From assembly GCA_028293125.1 (NCBI GenBank), contig JAQGPJ010000058.1, forward strand, positions 1-64,000: DNA of 64,000 bases, written 5' to 3'. The position numbers and the translations under genes are program-made. Positions 17,453 to 25,061 of the stretch are shown here, in pieces; the first letter of the stretch is position 1, and each line of letters starts with the position of its first letter. The notes under the pieces are model-generated. The model was not told where the DNA came from. It worked only from the letters and a program-made list of their open reading frames with translations, and did no database searches. This DNA comes from Verrucomicrobiales bacterium. Lineage in GTDB: Bacteria > Verrucomicrobiota > Verrucomicrobiia > Verrucomicrobiales > V1-33.

Positions 17453-18544
17453 TCAGCGCAGATCAACGTTCTGCCGGGCCAGCAGGCGCTCGCTGACCTC
17501 ACTGACACCGCCTTCGCCATTGCCGGTGAAGGAGGAGTTCGCCAGCACGTTGGCGACGCAGCTCACATCGTTCACCCGCAGACCCGCCCCTTTACTGTTG
17601 GTGACGGCCAGATCGCTGAAGATATTGCCGGTGCAGGGGGTGGTGTGGCGGTCGTCCGCCTGGGCGATGAAAATCCCCTGGGCACCGTTTCCAGTGATGG
17701 TCAGGTGGTTGAAATTGTTGAAATTGCTGTCCCGCATGAAGATGCCCTGGCTGCCATTGTTCTCCAGGCGGGTGTAGGAAATGATGTTGCGGTCGAAGCG
17801 CAGGTCGGCGCTGATGCCGGCGGCGGCATTGCTGTGCAGATAAAGGCGCGTGAAGAAGCTCTCCTCGGTCTCATAGGCCGCGAAGCCGTCGTAATGGTTG
17901 TCGTAGGACGTGAAGTCGCTGACATGGATGCGCCGGCAGCCCTTCTCCAGCACCATCCCGCCGCTGCGGGCACGCCGGGCGGTGACGCGCTCCACGCGGA
18001 TATCCTCCGCTGAACGGATCGTCAGGGCGTTGTTGCGGATGAAGGACAAGCCACCATTGTCACAGGGGCCGCCATTGCATTCATTGTCCTGGGTGGCGCG
18101 GTTGCCGTCCAGAATCAGCTTGCGCAGCACCACGCCCGACACCTTGCGCTGAGGCGGGGTCTCCATGGGGCCGATGACCACCAGCGGGCAGTCCGCGCGG
18201 TCCGCCAGCTGCAGCACCGTCTGCTCCTGATCCCCGGTGATTTCAATGTCATTCCGGTCCAGCACCAGCGGCTGGCGCACAGTGTAGATGCCCGCCTCCA
18301 GCACGATCCGCCCACCGCCGGGCGGCAGGGCTGCAATGGCGCGGATGATATCCTCTCCTGTGCCCAACGGCACGCGGATCTCCGTCCTCCGTCCATCCAC
18401 CGGCCTCGTCAGCTGCGGTCCTGGCTTCGGCTGCGCCTGGCGGGGGCCGGAGGTGACGATGCTGTGGATCCCAAATACAGCCAGCGGGGCGCTGAGAACC
18501 ATGGCGCTGACGGCGGTGATTCTGGGGATGGACGTGCTTTTCAT
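17453..18544 (-). CDS. Right-handed beta-helix protein (pectate-lyase-like)
   Basis: The 363-residue protein has an N-terminal hydrophobic segment (about residues 8-32) that is either a signal peptide or membrane anchor, followed by a proline-rich linker. From about residue 70 it shows the repeating strand-turn pattern of right-handed parallel beta-helices: GGRIVLEAGIYTVRQPLVLD, ENNGSQGIFMRDSNFN and TGNGAQGIFIAQADDRH among others, with recurrent N-x(0-2)-S/T turns. Relatives include pectate lyases, NosD-like proteins and mannuronan epimerases. No lyase or epimerase catalytic triad can be assigned confidently, so substrate and activity are open. It is a single-gene unit; the nearest gene upstream encodes the YkgJ-family protein on the same strand. 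Confidence 0.82.
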   Translation of the reverse strand: MKSTSIPRITAVSAMVLSAPLAVFGIHSIVTSGPRQAQPKPGPQLTRPVDGRRTEIRVPLGTGEDIIRAIAALPPGGGRIVLEAGIYTVRQPLVLDRNDIEITGDQEQTVLQLADRADCPLVVIGPMETPPQRKVSGVVLRKLILDGNRATQDNECNGGPCDNGGLSFIRNNALTIRSAEDIRVERVTARRARSGGMVLEKGCRRIHVSDFTSYDNHYDGFAAYETEESFFTRLYLHSNAAAGISADLRFDRNIISYTRLENNGSQGIFMRDSNFNNFNHLTITGNGAQGIFIAQADDRHTTPCTGNIFSDLAVTNSKGAGLRVNDVSCVANVLANSSFTGNGEGGVSEVSERLLARQNVDLR

Positions 18545-18689
18545 GGGCTTGGGCCTCCTGGTTGCTGTTGCGGCCCATCTTCTTTCTGTTCAAAAGAGCG
18601 CCACTGTGAGGATCTTCAATTCAGATCAATTTTCAGAAGAGTAATGATTTTTAAGAACGGACAGCAACTATTAAGTTTTTCCTAAAATT

Positions 18690-19049
18690 TTACAGCCCTT
18701 CATTTTCCACGGGCACCGGAATGGCGTCACACACCTGCCGCCAACCGGGAAAGTTCCACTTGTTTGGAAAATCCCGGCACTGCTGGGGCTTCACCGGGTT
18801 GATGACACAGTCATTTCCCTCCAGAAAGTCACACTCGCCGTTCGGCTTTTCGATGAGGGAGAGCCCTGCCCGGTCCGTGCGCAGGCGGGTGTGGCGCTGG
18901 ATAAATGTGTCCACGTCCAGTTCTAGAAAATCGGCGATGCCGCGGATTTCCTGCTCATTCACCTTCACATCGCCCGGCCAACGGCAGCAGGCGGTGCAGC
19001 GCTGGCATTTCCAGAAAATGCGGGATGTTTCAGGCGGGGCGGGGGACAC
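18690..19049 (-). CDS. YkgJ-family cysteine cluster protein
   Basis: This 119-residue protein opens with the cysteine cluster CQRCTACC (C15, C18, C21, C22) and continues with GECDFLEGNDCVINPVKPQQ and CRDFP. This is the spacing of the YkgJ / UPF0153 (CxxCxxxCC-type) family, which is thought to bind a metal ion such as zinc or an iron-sulfur cluster. Function is unknown. It is a complete member of normal size. Its start ATG at 19049 has a minimal leader; the gene lies about 150 bases from the radical SAM gene on the same strand. Confidence 0.86.
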   Translation of the reverse strand: MSPAPPETSRIFWKCQRCTACCRWPGDVKVNEQEIRGIADFLELDVDTFIQRHTRLRTDRAGLSLIEKPNGECDFLEGNDCVINPVKPQQCRDFPNKWNFPGWRQVCDAIPVPVENEGL

Positions 19050-19204
19050 GTAAATTTCAACAGGGGTGGTACAGGATCAGAAAACCTTTTTCTGAAGGCC
19101 TTGTCCATCCCGATATTGACTCAAAACTGCGCAAAAACGCCAAAACCCGCCTGAATTTAATCCACCCTCACACAATCCGTCCCTTTCCCGCTCCCAGTGC
19201 ATGG

Positions 19205-20299
19205 TCACCCCTGTTTCTGCCAGTCAAAAAGATCCATCTGCGCGGAGGGCACCCGGAAGCTGGCGGTGGACAGTTCGACAGGATCCCTGTGAAAACCCGC
19301 CCGGTGCTTGGCCAAAGTGAAAAGCGCCTTCAACTGGTCCGCAAAAAACCCTTCCCCGCGCATCCGCGTGCCCCAGGCGGCATCGTACAGTTTGCCGCCC
19401 CGCATCTCGCGGATGCGGTTGAGGACCTTCTCCCGGTGACCGGGCGCGTGCCGCTCCAGCCAGGCTTCAAACAGAGGGGCCACAACCCCGGGCAGCCGCA
19501 GCGGCACATAATAAGCGCTGCCCGCCCCTGCCTCCGCCACGGCTTTCAGCAGGGCAGGCATTTCGTGATCCGTGAGGCCGGGAATCACCGGAGCCATCAT
19601 CACCTGCACGGGAATGCCCGCCTCCCTCAGTTCCCGAATGGCTTTCAGCCGCCGCTGCGGGGGCGAGGCCCTTGGCTCCAGCACTTTCGCCAGATCCGGA
19701 TCCAGGGTGGTTACAGAGATATTCACGACCACACACCGATGGGCTGCCAGTTCGCTGAGGATATCCATATCCCGCGTAATAAGATGGTTTTTGGTGATCA
19801 CCGCCACCGGATTGCGGAACTCCGCCAGCACCTGCAGGCAGCGGCGGGTCAGTTCCAGCCGCCGCTCCACGGGCTGGTAGCAGTCCGTGACGGCGCTGAG
19901 GGCGATCGTTTGGGGCTGCCAGCTTTTTTTGGAAAGCTCACACCGCAGCAACTCCGGGGCGTCAGGCTTCACCACGATCCGCGATTCAAAATCCAAGCCG
20001 GCGGACATTCCCAGATACTCATGCGTGGGCCGGGCGAAGCAGTAGGCGCAGCCGTGCTCGCAGCCCCGGTAGGGATTCAGGCCCACTTCAAAGGGAATGT
20101 CCGGGCTTTTGTTCCAGGACAGGATGGTCTGGGAGTCGTCCCGCAGGAACACCGTCCGCACGGGAGAGGCCTCTTCCCCGTCCTCCGGCGGGTCCGGCAC
20201 GATTTCCAGACGCTCAAACCGCCCCACTGGGTTTTGAGCAGTCCCCCGGGCAGTCAAAGGGGATGAGGAAAACCGGGATTTCATTGTTCCAATGAACAA
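19205..20299 (-). CDS. PA0069-family radical SAM protein
   Basis: The 364-residue protein carries the radical SAM cluster motif CEHGCAYC (C80, C84, C87) with the preceding NPYRGCEHGC and following FARPTHEYLG, typical of the spore photoproduct lyase-like/PA0069 group. Further family segments are ALSAVTDCYQPVERRLELTR and ITKNHLITRDMD. Radical SAM enzymes cleave S-adenosylmethionine to a 5'-deoxyadenosyl radical through a [4Fe-4S] cluster. The substrate of the PA0069 group is unknown, although DNA-repair-like roles have been proposed. The second ATG at residue 6 is an equally good start. It seems to be a monocistronic gene; the next gene, dhaK, is on the same strand 180 bases upstream. Confidence 0.9.
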   Translation of the reverse strand: MFIGTMKSRFSSSPLTARGTAQNPVGRFERLEIVPDPPEDGEEASPVRTVFLRDDSQTILSWNKSPDIPFEVGLNPYRGCEHGCAYCFARPTHEYLGMSAGLDFESRIVVKPDAPELLRCELSKKSWQPQTIALSAVTDCYQPVERRLELTRRCLQVLAEFRNPVAVITKNHLITRDMDILSELAAHRCVVVNISVTTLDPDLAKVLEPRASPPQRRLKAIRELREAGIPVQVMMAPVIPGLTDHEMPALLKAVAEAGAGSAYYVPLRLPGVVAPLFEAWLERHAPGHREKVLNRIREMRGGKLYDAAWGTRMRGEGFFADQLKALFTLAKHRAGFHRDPVELSTASFRVPSAQMDLFDWQKQG

Positions 20300-20479
20300 T
20301 ATTTTTCCGGATTGCCAAGAGGAAAACCGTCCATCCGCTTACCCGAAATTCCCCCTCTGCCCTGTTTCCGGACCGCAAAAGAGGCACAGCCCGTCGGGAG
20401 CTGTGCCCCGCTTGGAAAAAGATAGGATCCCGTCTGGCAGCCCGAACCGGTGAACCTGCCCGGGGCAGGCGGACGGATG

Positions 20480-21502
20480 TCAGCCCTTGGCGGAGGTGTC
20501 GGCCTTGGTGAGGCAGACGCTGGCGCAGGGCATGTCCCACAAGCGCTTGAGCTCGTCGTCCAGCTTGGTCAGGCTCAGGGAGAAGCCGGCCATCTCCTGG
20601 CAGGTCACGAAGGGCCCGATAAGGGTGTCGTGCACCGTGATGCCCTTCTCCCGCAGCACCGCCCTGACCTTCCGGTTGATGATCAGCAGCTCCATCATGG
20701 TCGTGGAGCCCAGGCTGTTGACCAGCAGGACCACCTCGTCCCCGGCATTGAAGGCCAGGTCGTCGGCGAAAATCAGGTCCAGCAGCCGGGGGGCAAGTTC
20801 ATCCGCCGTGGACAGGGGAATCAGGCCCACGCCCTTTTCCCCGTGAATGCCCATGCCCAGACCGATCTCGTCGTCGCCGATCTCAAATGTCGGCTTGCCC
20901 GTGGCCGGAATGGAGCCGGGGGACATGGAGACCCCGACCGAACGCGTGTTGTCCCGGGCCTTGATGGCGATGCGTTCCAGCTCGTCCAGGGAATCCACCG
21001 TGTCGGCGGCGGCTCCCGCGAGTTTCACGATGGGCACCAGACCTGCGATGCCGCGGCGGCCTGTCTTGTCGCTGGGCGGGGCGCTGCACACGTCGTCGTG
21101 GATCAGCACCGTGCGGACCTCAATGCCCTCCTCGGCGGCCAGCTCCGCGCCCATGTCGAAATTCATCACATCGCCGGCGTAGTTGCCATAAAGATAGAGC
21201 ACGCCCTTGCCGCGGTGCACCGCCTGCGTGCCCTCCAGCACGATGTCCGGGGGCGGAGCCGCGAAGATGTCGCCGCAGGCCGCGCCATCCGCCAGCTGAT
21301 GGCCCACCAGACCGTGGTAAATCGGTTCATGCCCCGAGCCGCCGCCGATCAGCAGCCCCGGCTTGTTGTCCCGGATCCGCGTCATCACGATACAGCCGCG
21401 CCCCACCTTCTTCGCCTCGCCGTCGTAGGCCTCCACGAGTCCGTCCAGAAGTTCCGCCGCGCAGGCGTTGGGATTGTTGATGATTTTTTTGATCTTGGCC
21501 AT
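20480..21502 (-). CDS. dhaK: Dihydroxyacetone kinase, DhaK subunit
   Basis: The 340-residue protein is a complete DhaK domain: it has the LLIGGGSGHEP loop (about residues 50-60), ACGDIFAAPPP, and the substrate-binding histidine in GMGIHGEKG (H220) that forms a covalent hemiaminal with dihydroxyacetone. DhaK needs an ADP/ATP-binding DhaL domain or protein, and often the PTS component DhaM; none is fused to it or seen in the window. It may work with a distant partner, or act on a related ketose such as erythrulose (inference from the family). Between its start and pbpC lies a perfect inverted repeat element. Confidence 0.92.
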   Translation of the reverse strand: MAKIKKIINNPNACAAELLDGLVEAYDGEAKKVGRGCIVMTRIRDNKPGLLIGGGSGHEPIYHGLVGHQLADGAACGDIFAAPPPDIVLEGTQAVHRGKGVLYLYGNYAGDVMNFDMGAELAAEEGIEVRTVLIHDDVCSAPPSDKTGRRGIAGLVPIVKLAGAAADTVDSLDELERIAIKARDNTRSVGVSMSPGSIPATGKPTFEIGDDEIGLGMGIHGEKGVGLIPLSTADELAPRLLDLIFADDLAFNAGDEVVLLVNSLGSTTMMELLIINRKVRAVLREKGITVHDTLIGPFVTCQEMAGFSLSLTKLDDELKRLWDMPCASVCLTKADTSAKG

Positions 21503-21666
21503 GTGGAAGAAGAGAAAGGGGGATGGTTAAATCCGAGGGGCGGAATAATGGAAACTTCAAAAACGCGGAAAGCCGTTCGTTTTAGCGAAAACTTGCTGGC
21601 CGGCAAAGAAATTCCGCCCGGTGAAGGAATTTCACTGCGAAGCAGGCGGTTGCGGCCGGGGAGTTG

Positions 21667-21751
21667 GAAGTTTTCAGTTTTCAGAAGTGTGGAGCAAACC
21701 CCTGAGCTTGGAGCCAGGTCCAGCATCAAATTTCTGAAAACTGAAAACTTC
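21667..21751. repeat. Perfect 20-base inverted heptamer-repeat element
   Basis: A left array built on TTTTCAG units (21667-21686) and a right array built on CTGAAAA units (21732-21751) are perfect reverse complements over 20 bases, enclosing a 45-base core. It starts 8 bases past the pbpC stop and lies upstream of dhaK. The hairpin may end pbpC transcripts, since the minus strand reads AGTTTTCAGTTTTC just after the stop. Part of the core (GAAGTGTGGAGCA) recurs as GAAGTGCGGAGCA in the element at 37819-38081. Confidence 0.75.
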
Positions 21752-21758
21752 TCCTCCC

Positions 21759-24167
21759 TCACCTTTCCCTCACCATAATCCAGGTCGTCAGACTCCGCCC
21801 GGTGACCGGATCCTGAACCGTCAGCTTATGGCGGCCTGGCAGGAGACGGGCCCGGCCGTTTTGAATTTCCAAGGTGGGAGAGGACCATTGGGTCGTCGGA
21901 TTGTCCGGCACAGTCCGCAACGGCAGCCAGCGGCCGCCGCCCGGAATATCCGGATCCAGGAGCACGGTGGTGCCCGGCAAGGGGCTGGTGATGCGCCAAT
22001 TGCCGCCACTGTTGCTGTTGCTTTGGGCCTTGCCTCCCTGCCTGTTTCCTCCGGTGCCGCCCGCCGGTTCAGCCACTGCCGTGCTGCCCAGCCAGTTGTC
22101 CGGCCCAGCCAGCCAGGCGGCGTATTCCGCAGGAAGGATCACGCGGCCCGTGGAGTCGTAGGGTGCGGTCTCCGGGCCTGAGGGAGCCAGGGTGCGGCGG
22201 AACTTTTCCAGGATCACCGGCCTCCGTCCGCGGAGTTCCGGAGGAGGCGGCAGTCCTGTCAGCGGATCCACCTCACAAACCAAGATCCCCGGCGGCATGG
22301 GAAACCACGGCGAAGGAAAGTGGTTGCCCAGCCAGGTGAAAATTTCCCGGAAAATGGGGGCCGCTCCGCTCACGCCGCTCACGCCACGCATGGGGGAGTT
22401 GTCAAAATTCCCCACCCACACTCCGACGGTGAAGCGGGCGTTGTAGCCCACTGTCCAGTTGTCGCGGTAGTCGGTGCTGGTGCCGGTTTTCACCGCGCAG
22501 GGAAACGGCATGCGCAGGGCGGAATCCAGCCCGAACGAACGGGCGCGGGCGTCGTTGTCCGATAGAATGTCCGCCAGCAGCCAGCAGGCCTCCGGATCGA
22601 ACAGACGCTGCCGGACCGGCGGGGCCGCCGAAGGCTGGAACCGCACGGGCACCGACTCCCCCATCCGGGCCAGGGTGCTGCAGGCCGCCGTCAGCTCCAG
22701 CAGCGTCACCTCGCCGCCGCCGATGGTCAGGCCCAGTCCGTAGTCCGCCGCCGGTTTTGTGAGAGTGGTCAGGCCCGCCGATTGCAGGGCTTCCACCAGC
22801 GCCTGCGGCCCGCCATGGTTTTGCAGGGTCCGCACGGCGCTGAGATTCAGGCTGTTGGCCAGGGCGGTACGCAGGGAGACGGGGCCGGCGGCGCGGTGAT
22901 TGTAGTTCTGCGGGCGGTAGATGCCGGTGGCGGTCATGTACTCCACCGGCAGATCCGCCAGTATGCTGGCCGGACTGAGGTCCTGCTGCATCGCCAGCAG
23001 GTAGGTGAACGGCTTCAGCGCCGATCCCGGCGAACGCCGGGCCACTGCGCCATTCACCTGCCCGCCGTCCGCCGCGCCGTAGTCGCGGCTGCCGGTCAGG
23101 GCGAGCACATGGCCGGTGCTGTTCTCCAGCACCACCACCGCCGCCTGGGTCACATTTTTTCCCGCCAGACGTGCCAGATGCGAGGCCACCGCCCGCTCGG
23201 CCGTCTGCTGAATGTCCAGATCCAACGTGGTCGTCAGATTCTCCGCGCCCGCCCGGCTGGTCTCGGGCAGGGAGGAAAGCAGCAGATCCACAAAATGCGG
23301 TGCCATGAAGGAGCCATAGTGCCGGCGCAGCTTCAAAGGCTCCGTCCTCGCACGGGCCAAGGAATCCGCATCCGCCCAGCCCAGAACACCCAGTCTGTTC
23401 AGCACCCACTGCTGACGCTTCACCGCGCGGTCGGCGTGGCGCCAGGGATTAAGCCGCGAGGGCGACTGCGGCAGCCCCGCCAGAAAGGCGCACTCCGCCA
23501 GGGTGCAGTCCGCCAGCGGCTTGCCAAAATAACCCGCCGCCGCCGCCGCCGGTCCCAGGTGCAGATTCCCGTAGTCCAGCCGCTGAAGATACTGCTCCAG
23601 GATTTGATCCTTTGACCATGTCATCTCCACCCTGCGGGCTGTGAGCATTTCCAATCCCTTGGTGCGCAGCGTGCGGGCGCGCGGCACCGCCAGCTTCACC
23701 AGTTGCTGGGTGAGGGTGCTGGCTCCGGAAACCCGCCGCCCGGCTGAGACCCCGTCGCGCACGGCGCGAGCCATCGCCACGGGATCGATACCCCCGTGGC
23801 GGTAAAACCGGTGATCCTCCGCCGCCAAAGTGGCCAGCACCAGTGCTTTAGGGATTTCTGGAAGACTTGGCGGAGCCTCCGCCCGCATCCCACCCGCCAG
23901 CAGCCGGCGCAGAGAGGTCCCGTGAACATCCGTGATCCTCATGCCCGCCGGCACCGGACGGCTCAGCGCCGCCGGCCACGGCATCACCCACGGCAGGGCG
24001 AACCAGCCCATCAGCCCCAAGGCCAGTCCCATTGCCAGCAGCCGACGCGCCCGGCGCCACCGTTTTGCCTTCGCGGGCCTGACTTTGACTCCGGGAGCAT
24101 GATTCTCCCCCCCCCCGCCGCTGTTGGCATCAGGGGATGTATTTCCGGCTGGAAGGGAGCAGTCCAC
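21759..24167 (-). CDS. pbpC: Penicillin-binding protein 1C
   Basis: The 802-residue bifunctional peptidoglycan enzyme has a cytoplasmic basic N-terminus and one transmembrane helix (about residues 42-64). The GT51 glycosyltransferase carries the catalytic EDHRFYRHGG (E117), then STLTQQLVKL. The transpeptidase holds the SxxK motif SALK (382-385), SLN (439-441) and KTG (560-562). A C-terminal beta-sandwich of the BiPBP_C type ends the protein. It should polymerise and cross-link peptidoglycan in the periplasm. The first residues are encoded next to a G10 tract on the coding strand (24107-24116), which encodes part of a GGGG run; slippage here would shift the frame at the N-terminus. Confidence 0.94.
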   Translation of the reverse strand: MDCSLPAGNTSPDANSGGGGENHAPGVKVRPAKAKRWRRARRLLAMGLALGLMGWFALPWVMPWPAALSRPVPAGMRITDVHGTSLRRLLAGGMRAEAPPSLPEIPKALVLATLAAEDHRFYRHGGIDPVAMARAVRDGVSAGRRVSGASTLTQQLVKLAVPRARTLRTKGLEMLTARRVEMTWSKDQILEQYLQRLDYGNLHLGPAAAAAGYFGKPLADCTLAECAFLAGLPQSPSRLNPWRHADRAVKRQQWVLNRLGVLGWADADSLARARTEPLKLRRHYGSFMAPHFVDLLLSSLPETSRAGAENLTTTLDLDIQQTAERAVASHLARLAGKNVTQAAVVVLENSTGHVLALTGSRDYGAADGGQVNGAVARRSPGSALKPFTYLLAMQQDLSPASILADLPVEYMTATGIYRPQNYNHRAAGPVSLRTALANSLNLSAVRTLQNHGGPQALVEALQSAGLTTLTKPAADYGLGLTIGGGEVTLLELTAACSTLARMGESVPVRFQPSAAPPVRQRLFDPEACWLLADILSDNDARARSFGLDSALRMPFPCAVKTGTSTDYRDNWTVGYNARFTVGVWVGNFDNSPMRGVSGVSGAAPIFREIFTWLGNHFPSPWFPMPPGILVCEVDPLTGLPPPPELRGRRPVILEKFRRTLAPSGPETAPYDSTGRVILPAEYAAWLAGPDNWLGSTAVAEPAGGTGGNRQGGKAQSNSNSGGNWRITSPLPGTTVLLDPDIPGGGRWLPLRTVPDNPTTQWSSPTLEIQNGRARLLPGRHKLTVQDPVTGRSLTTWIMVRER

Positions 24168-24300
24168 AAAGTCGCCCTATTATTTCCCCGGCCCCGCTCC
24201 CGCACAACCCGGTAAGCCTGCGGCTTTCCGTTTGAACTGAAACCGGACAGGCTCCGACGGCAGCCATTGCCAAAGCCCCCACTATTTGACAGGGAAACGG

Positions 24301-24755
24301 TCAATCCGATGAATGCGGATGCTCCCGGGGATTTCGTCTTTTCAGCAGAGTCCTGTGGATGGCGGAAATCAGAAGGAAAAAAACACCGGCCACCCGCATC
24401 CTGATATCAGAAACGCCCACCAGAAACTCCGGGTCGGAGGAAATCCATAGAAAGGTCAGCGCGGGTGACGGAGAGCGGAAAAGGCGTTTCCCGTCACTGG
24501 TGGTCAACTCCACCCATGAGAAATTGTTGTGTGTGGTGAAAATCCGCTCCGGGTGCCCCCGGCCCGCACTCAGTCTGCTTGCACCAGGGCCGCCCCAACG
24601 GTGATGATGCCGGAAACAAGAGAGCCTTTTTCCTGAAAGACCGTGACTGTTTTGTCATAGTTTACCGCATCGGCACGCACGCCGGGCCCCGCCGTTATTA
24701 ACAGGAATGACGGCAGCAGAGAGGGAACCCAAAAAGCGCGGATGCAGGAAATCAT
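24301..24755 (-). pseudogene. Frameshifted secreted or membrane hypothetical gene
   Basis: On the minus strand the ATG at 24755 gives MISCIRAFWVPSLLPSFLL (signal-like), then AVNYDKTVTVFQEKGSLVSG and a stop near 24570. A second frame takes over with LSAGRGHPERIFTTHNNFSW, VELTTSDGKRLFRSPSPALT, a hydrophobic segment VAGVFFLLISAI and a basic end, stopping at 24301. The halves join well into one protein of about 150 residues: a signal peptide, a soluble domain and a C-terminal transmembrane helix. No family is recognised. A G5 run beside the breakpoint makes a sequencing indel possible. It lies upstream of pbpC on the same strand. Confidence 0.42.
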
Positions 24756-24867
24756 GGCTCTTTGTCAGGACCACTCGGGAGTGCACCGTGTTCAATCCGC
24801 CGGAGTCGACATCCTCCCCGGCCATCCCCTGCGTCATCAAGTCTACTATGTCACGAATTTAAAATTC

Positions 24868-24937
24868 CGTTGATAATCAACGAGCTATGACTTTTTCGGG
24901 GATTTGCCGTATTTTTCTCAACTCATTGATTATCAAT
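24868..24937. promoter_or_regulatory. Pair of TTGAT-W-ATCAA palindromes upstream of the first CotH gene
   Basis: CGTTGAT-A-ATCAACG (24868-24882, 7-base arms) and ATTGAT-T-ATCAAT (24925-24937, 6-base arms) share the core TTGATWATCAA, with centres 56 bases apart, roughly five DNA turns. They lie 125-195 bases before the CotH start at 25062 in an AT-rich gap, so cooperative binding by a dimeric regulator is plausible. The single-base spacer is not that of FNR (TTGAT-N4-ATCAA), so FNR is unlikely. Confidence 0.5.
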
Positions 24938-25061
24938 AGCCTTACTTATTTTTGCAACACAGTGGAATCAATCTGGACCGGCCCATGGCGAATCACGCCG
25001 AAATCCATTCCATTTTTTGCCATTTTATGGAAAATGGGGTGCCAAAACCGCCATTAAAAAA

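Noticed and set aside
24868-24937. FNR or Fur box interpretation of the TTGATWATCAA palindromes.
   Set aside because: FNR needs a 4-base spacer between TTGAT and ATCAA; here it is one base. The Fur consensus is longer and does not fit.
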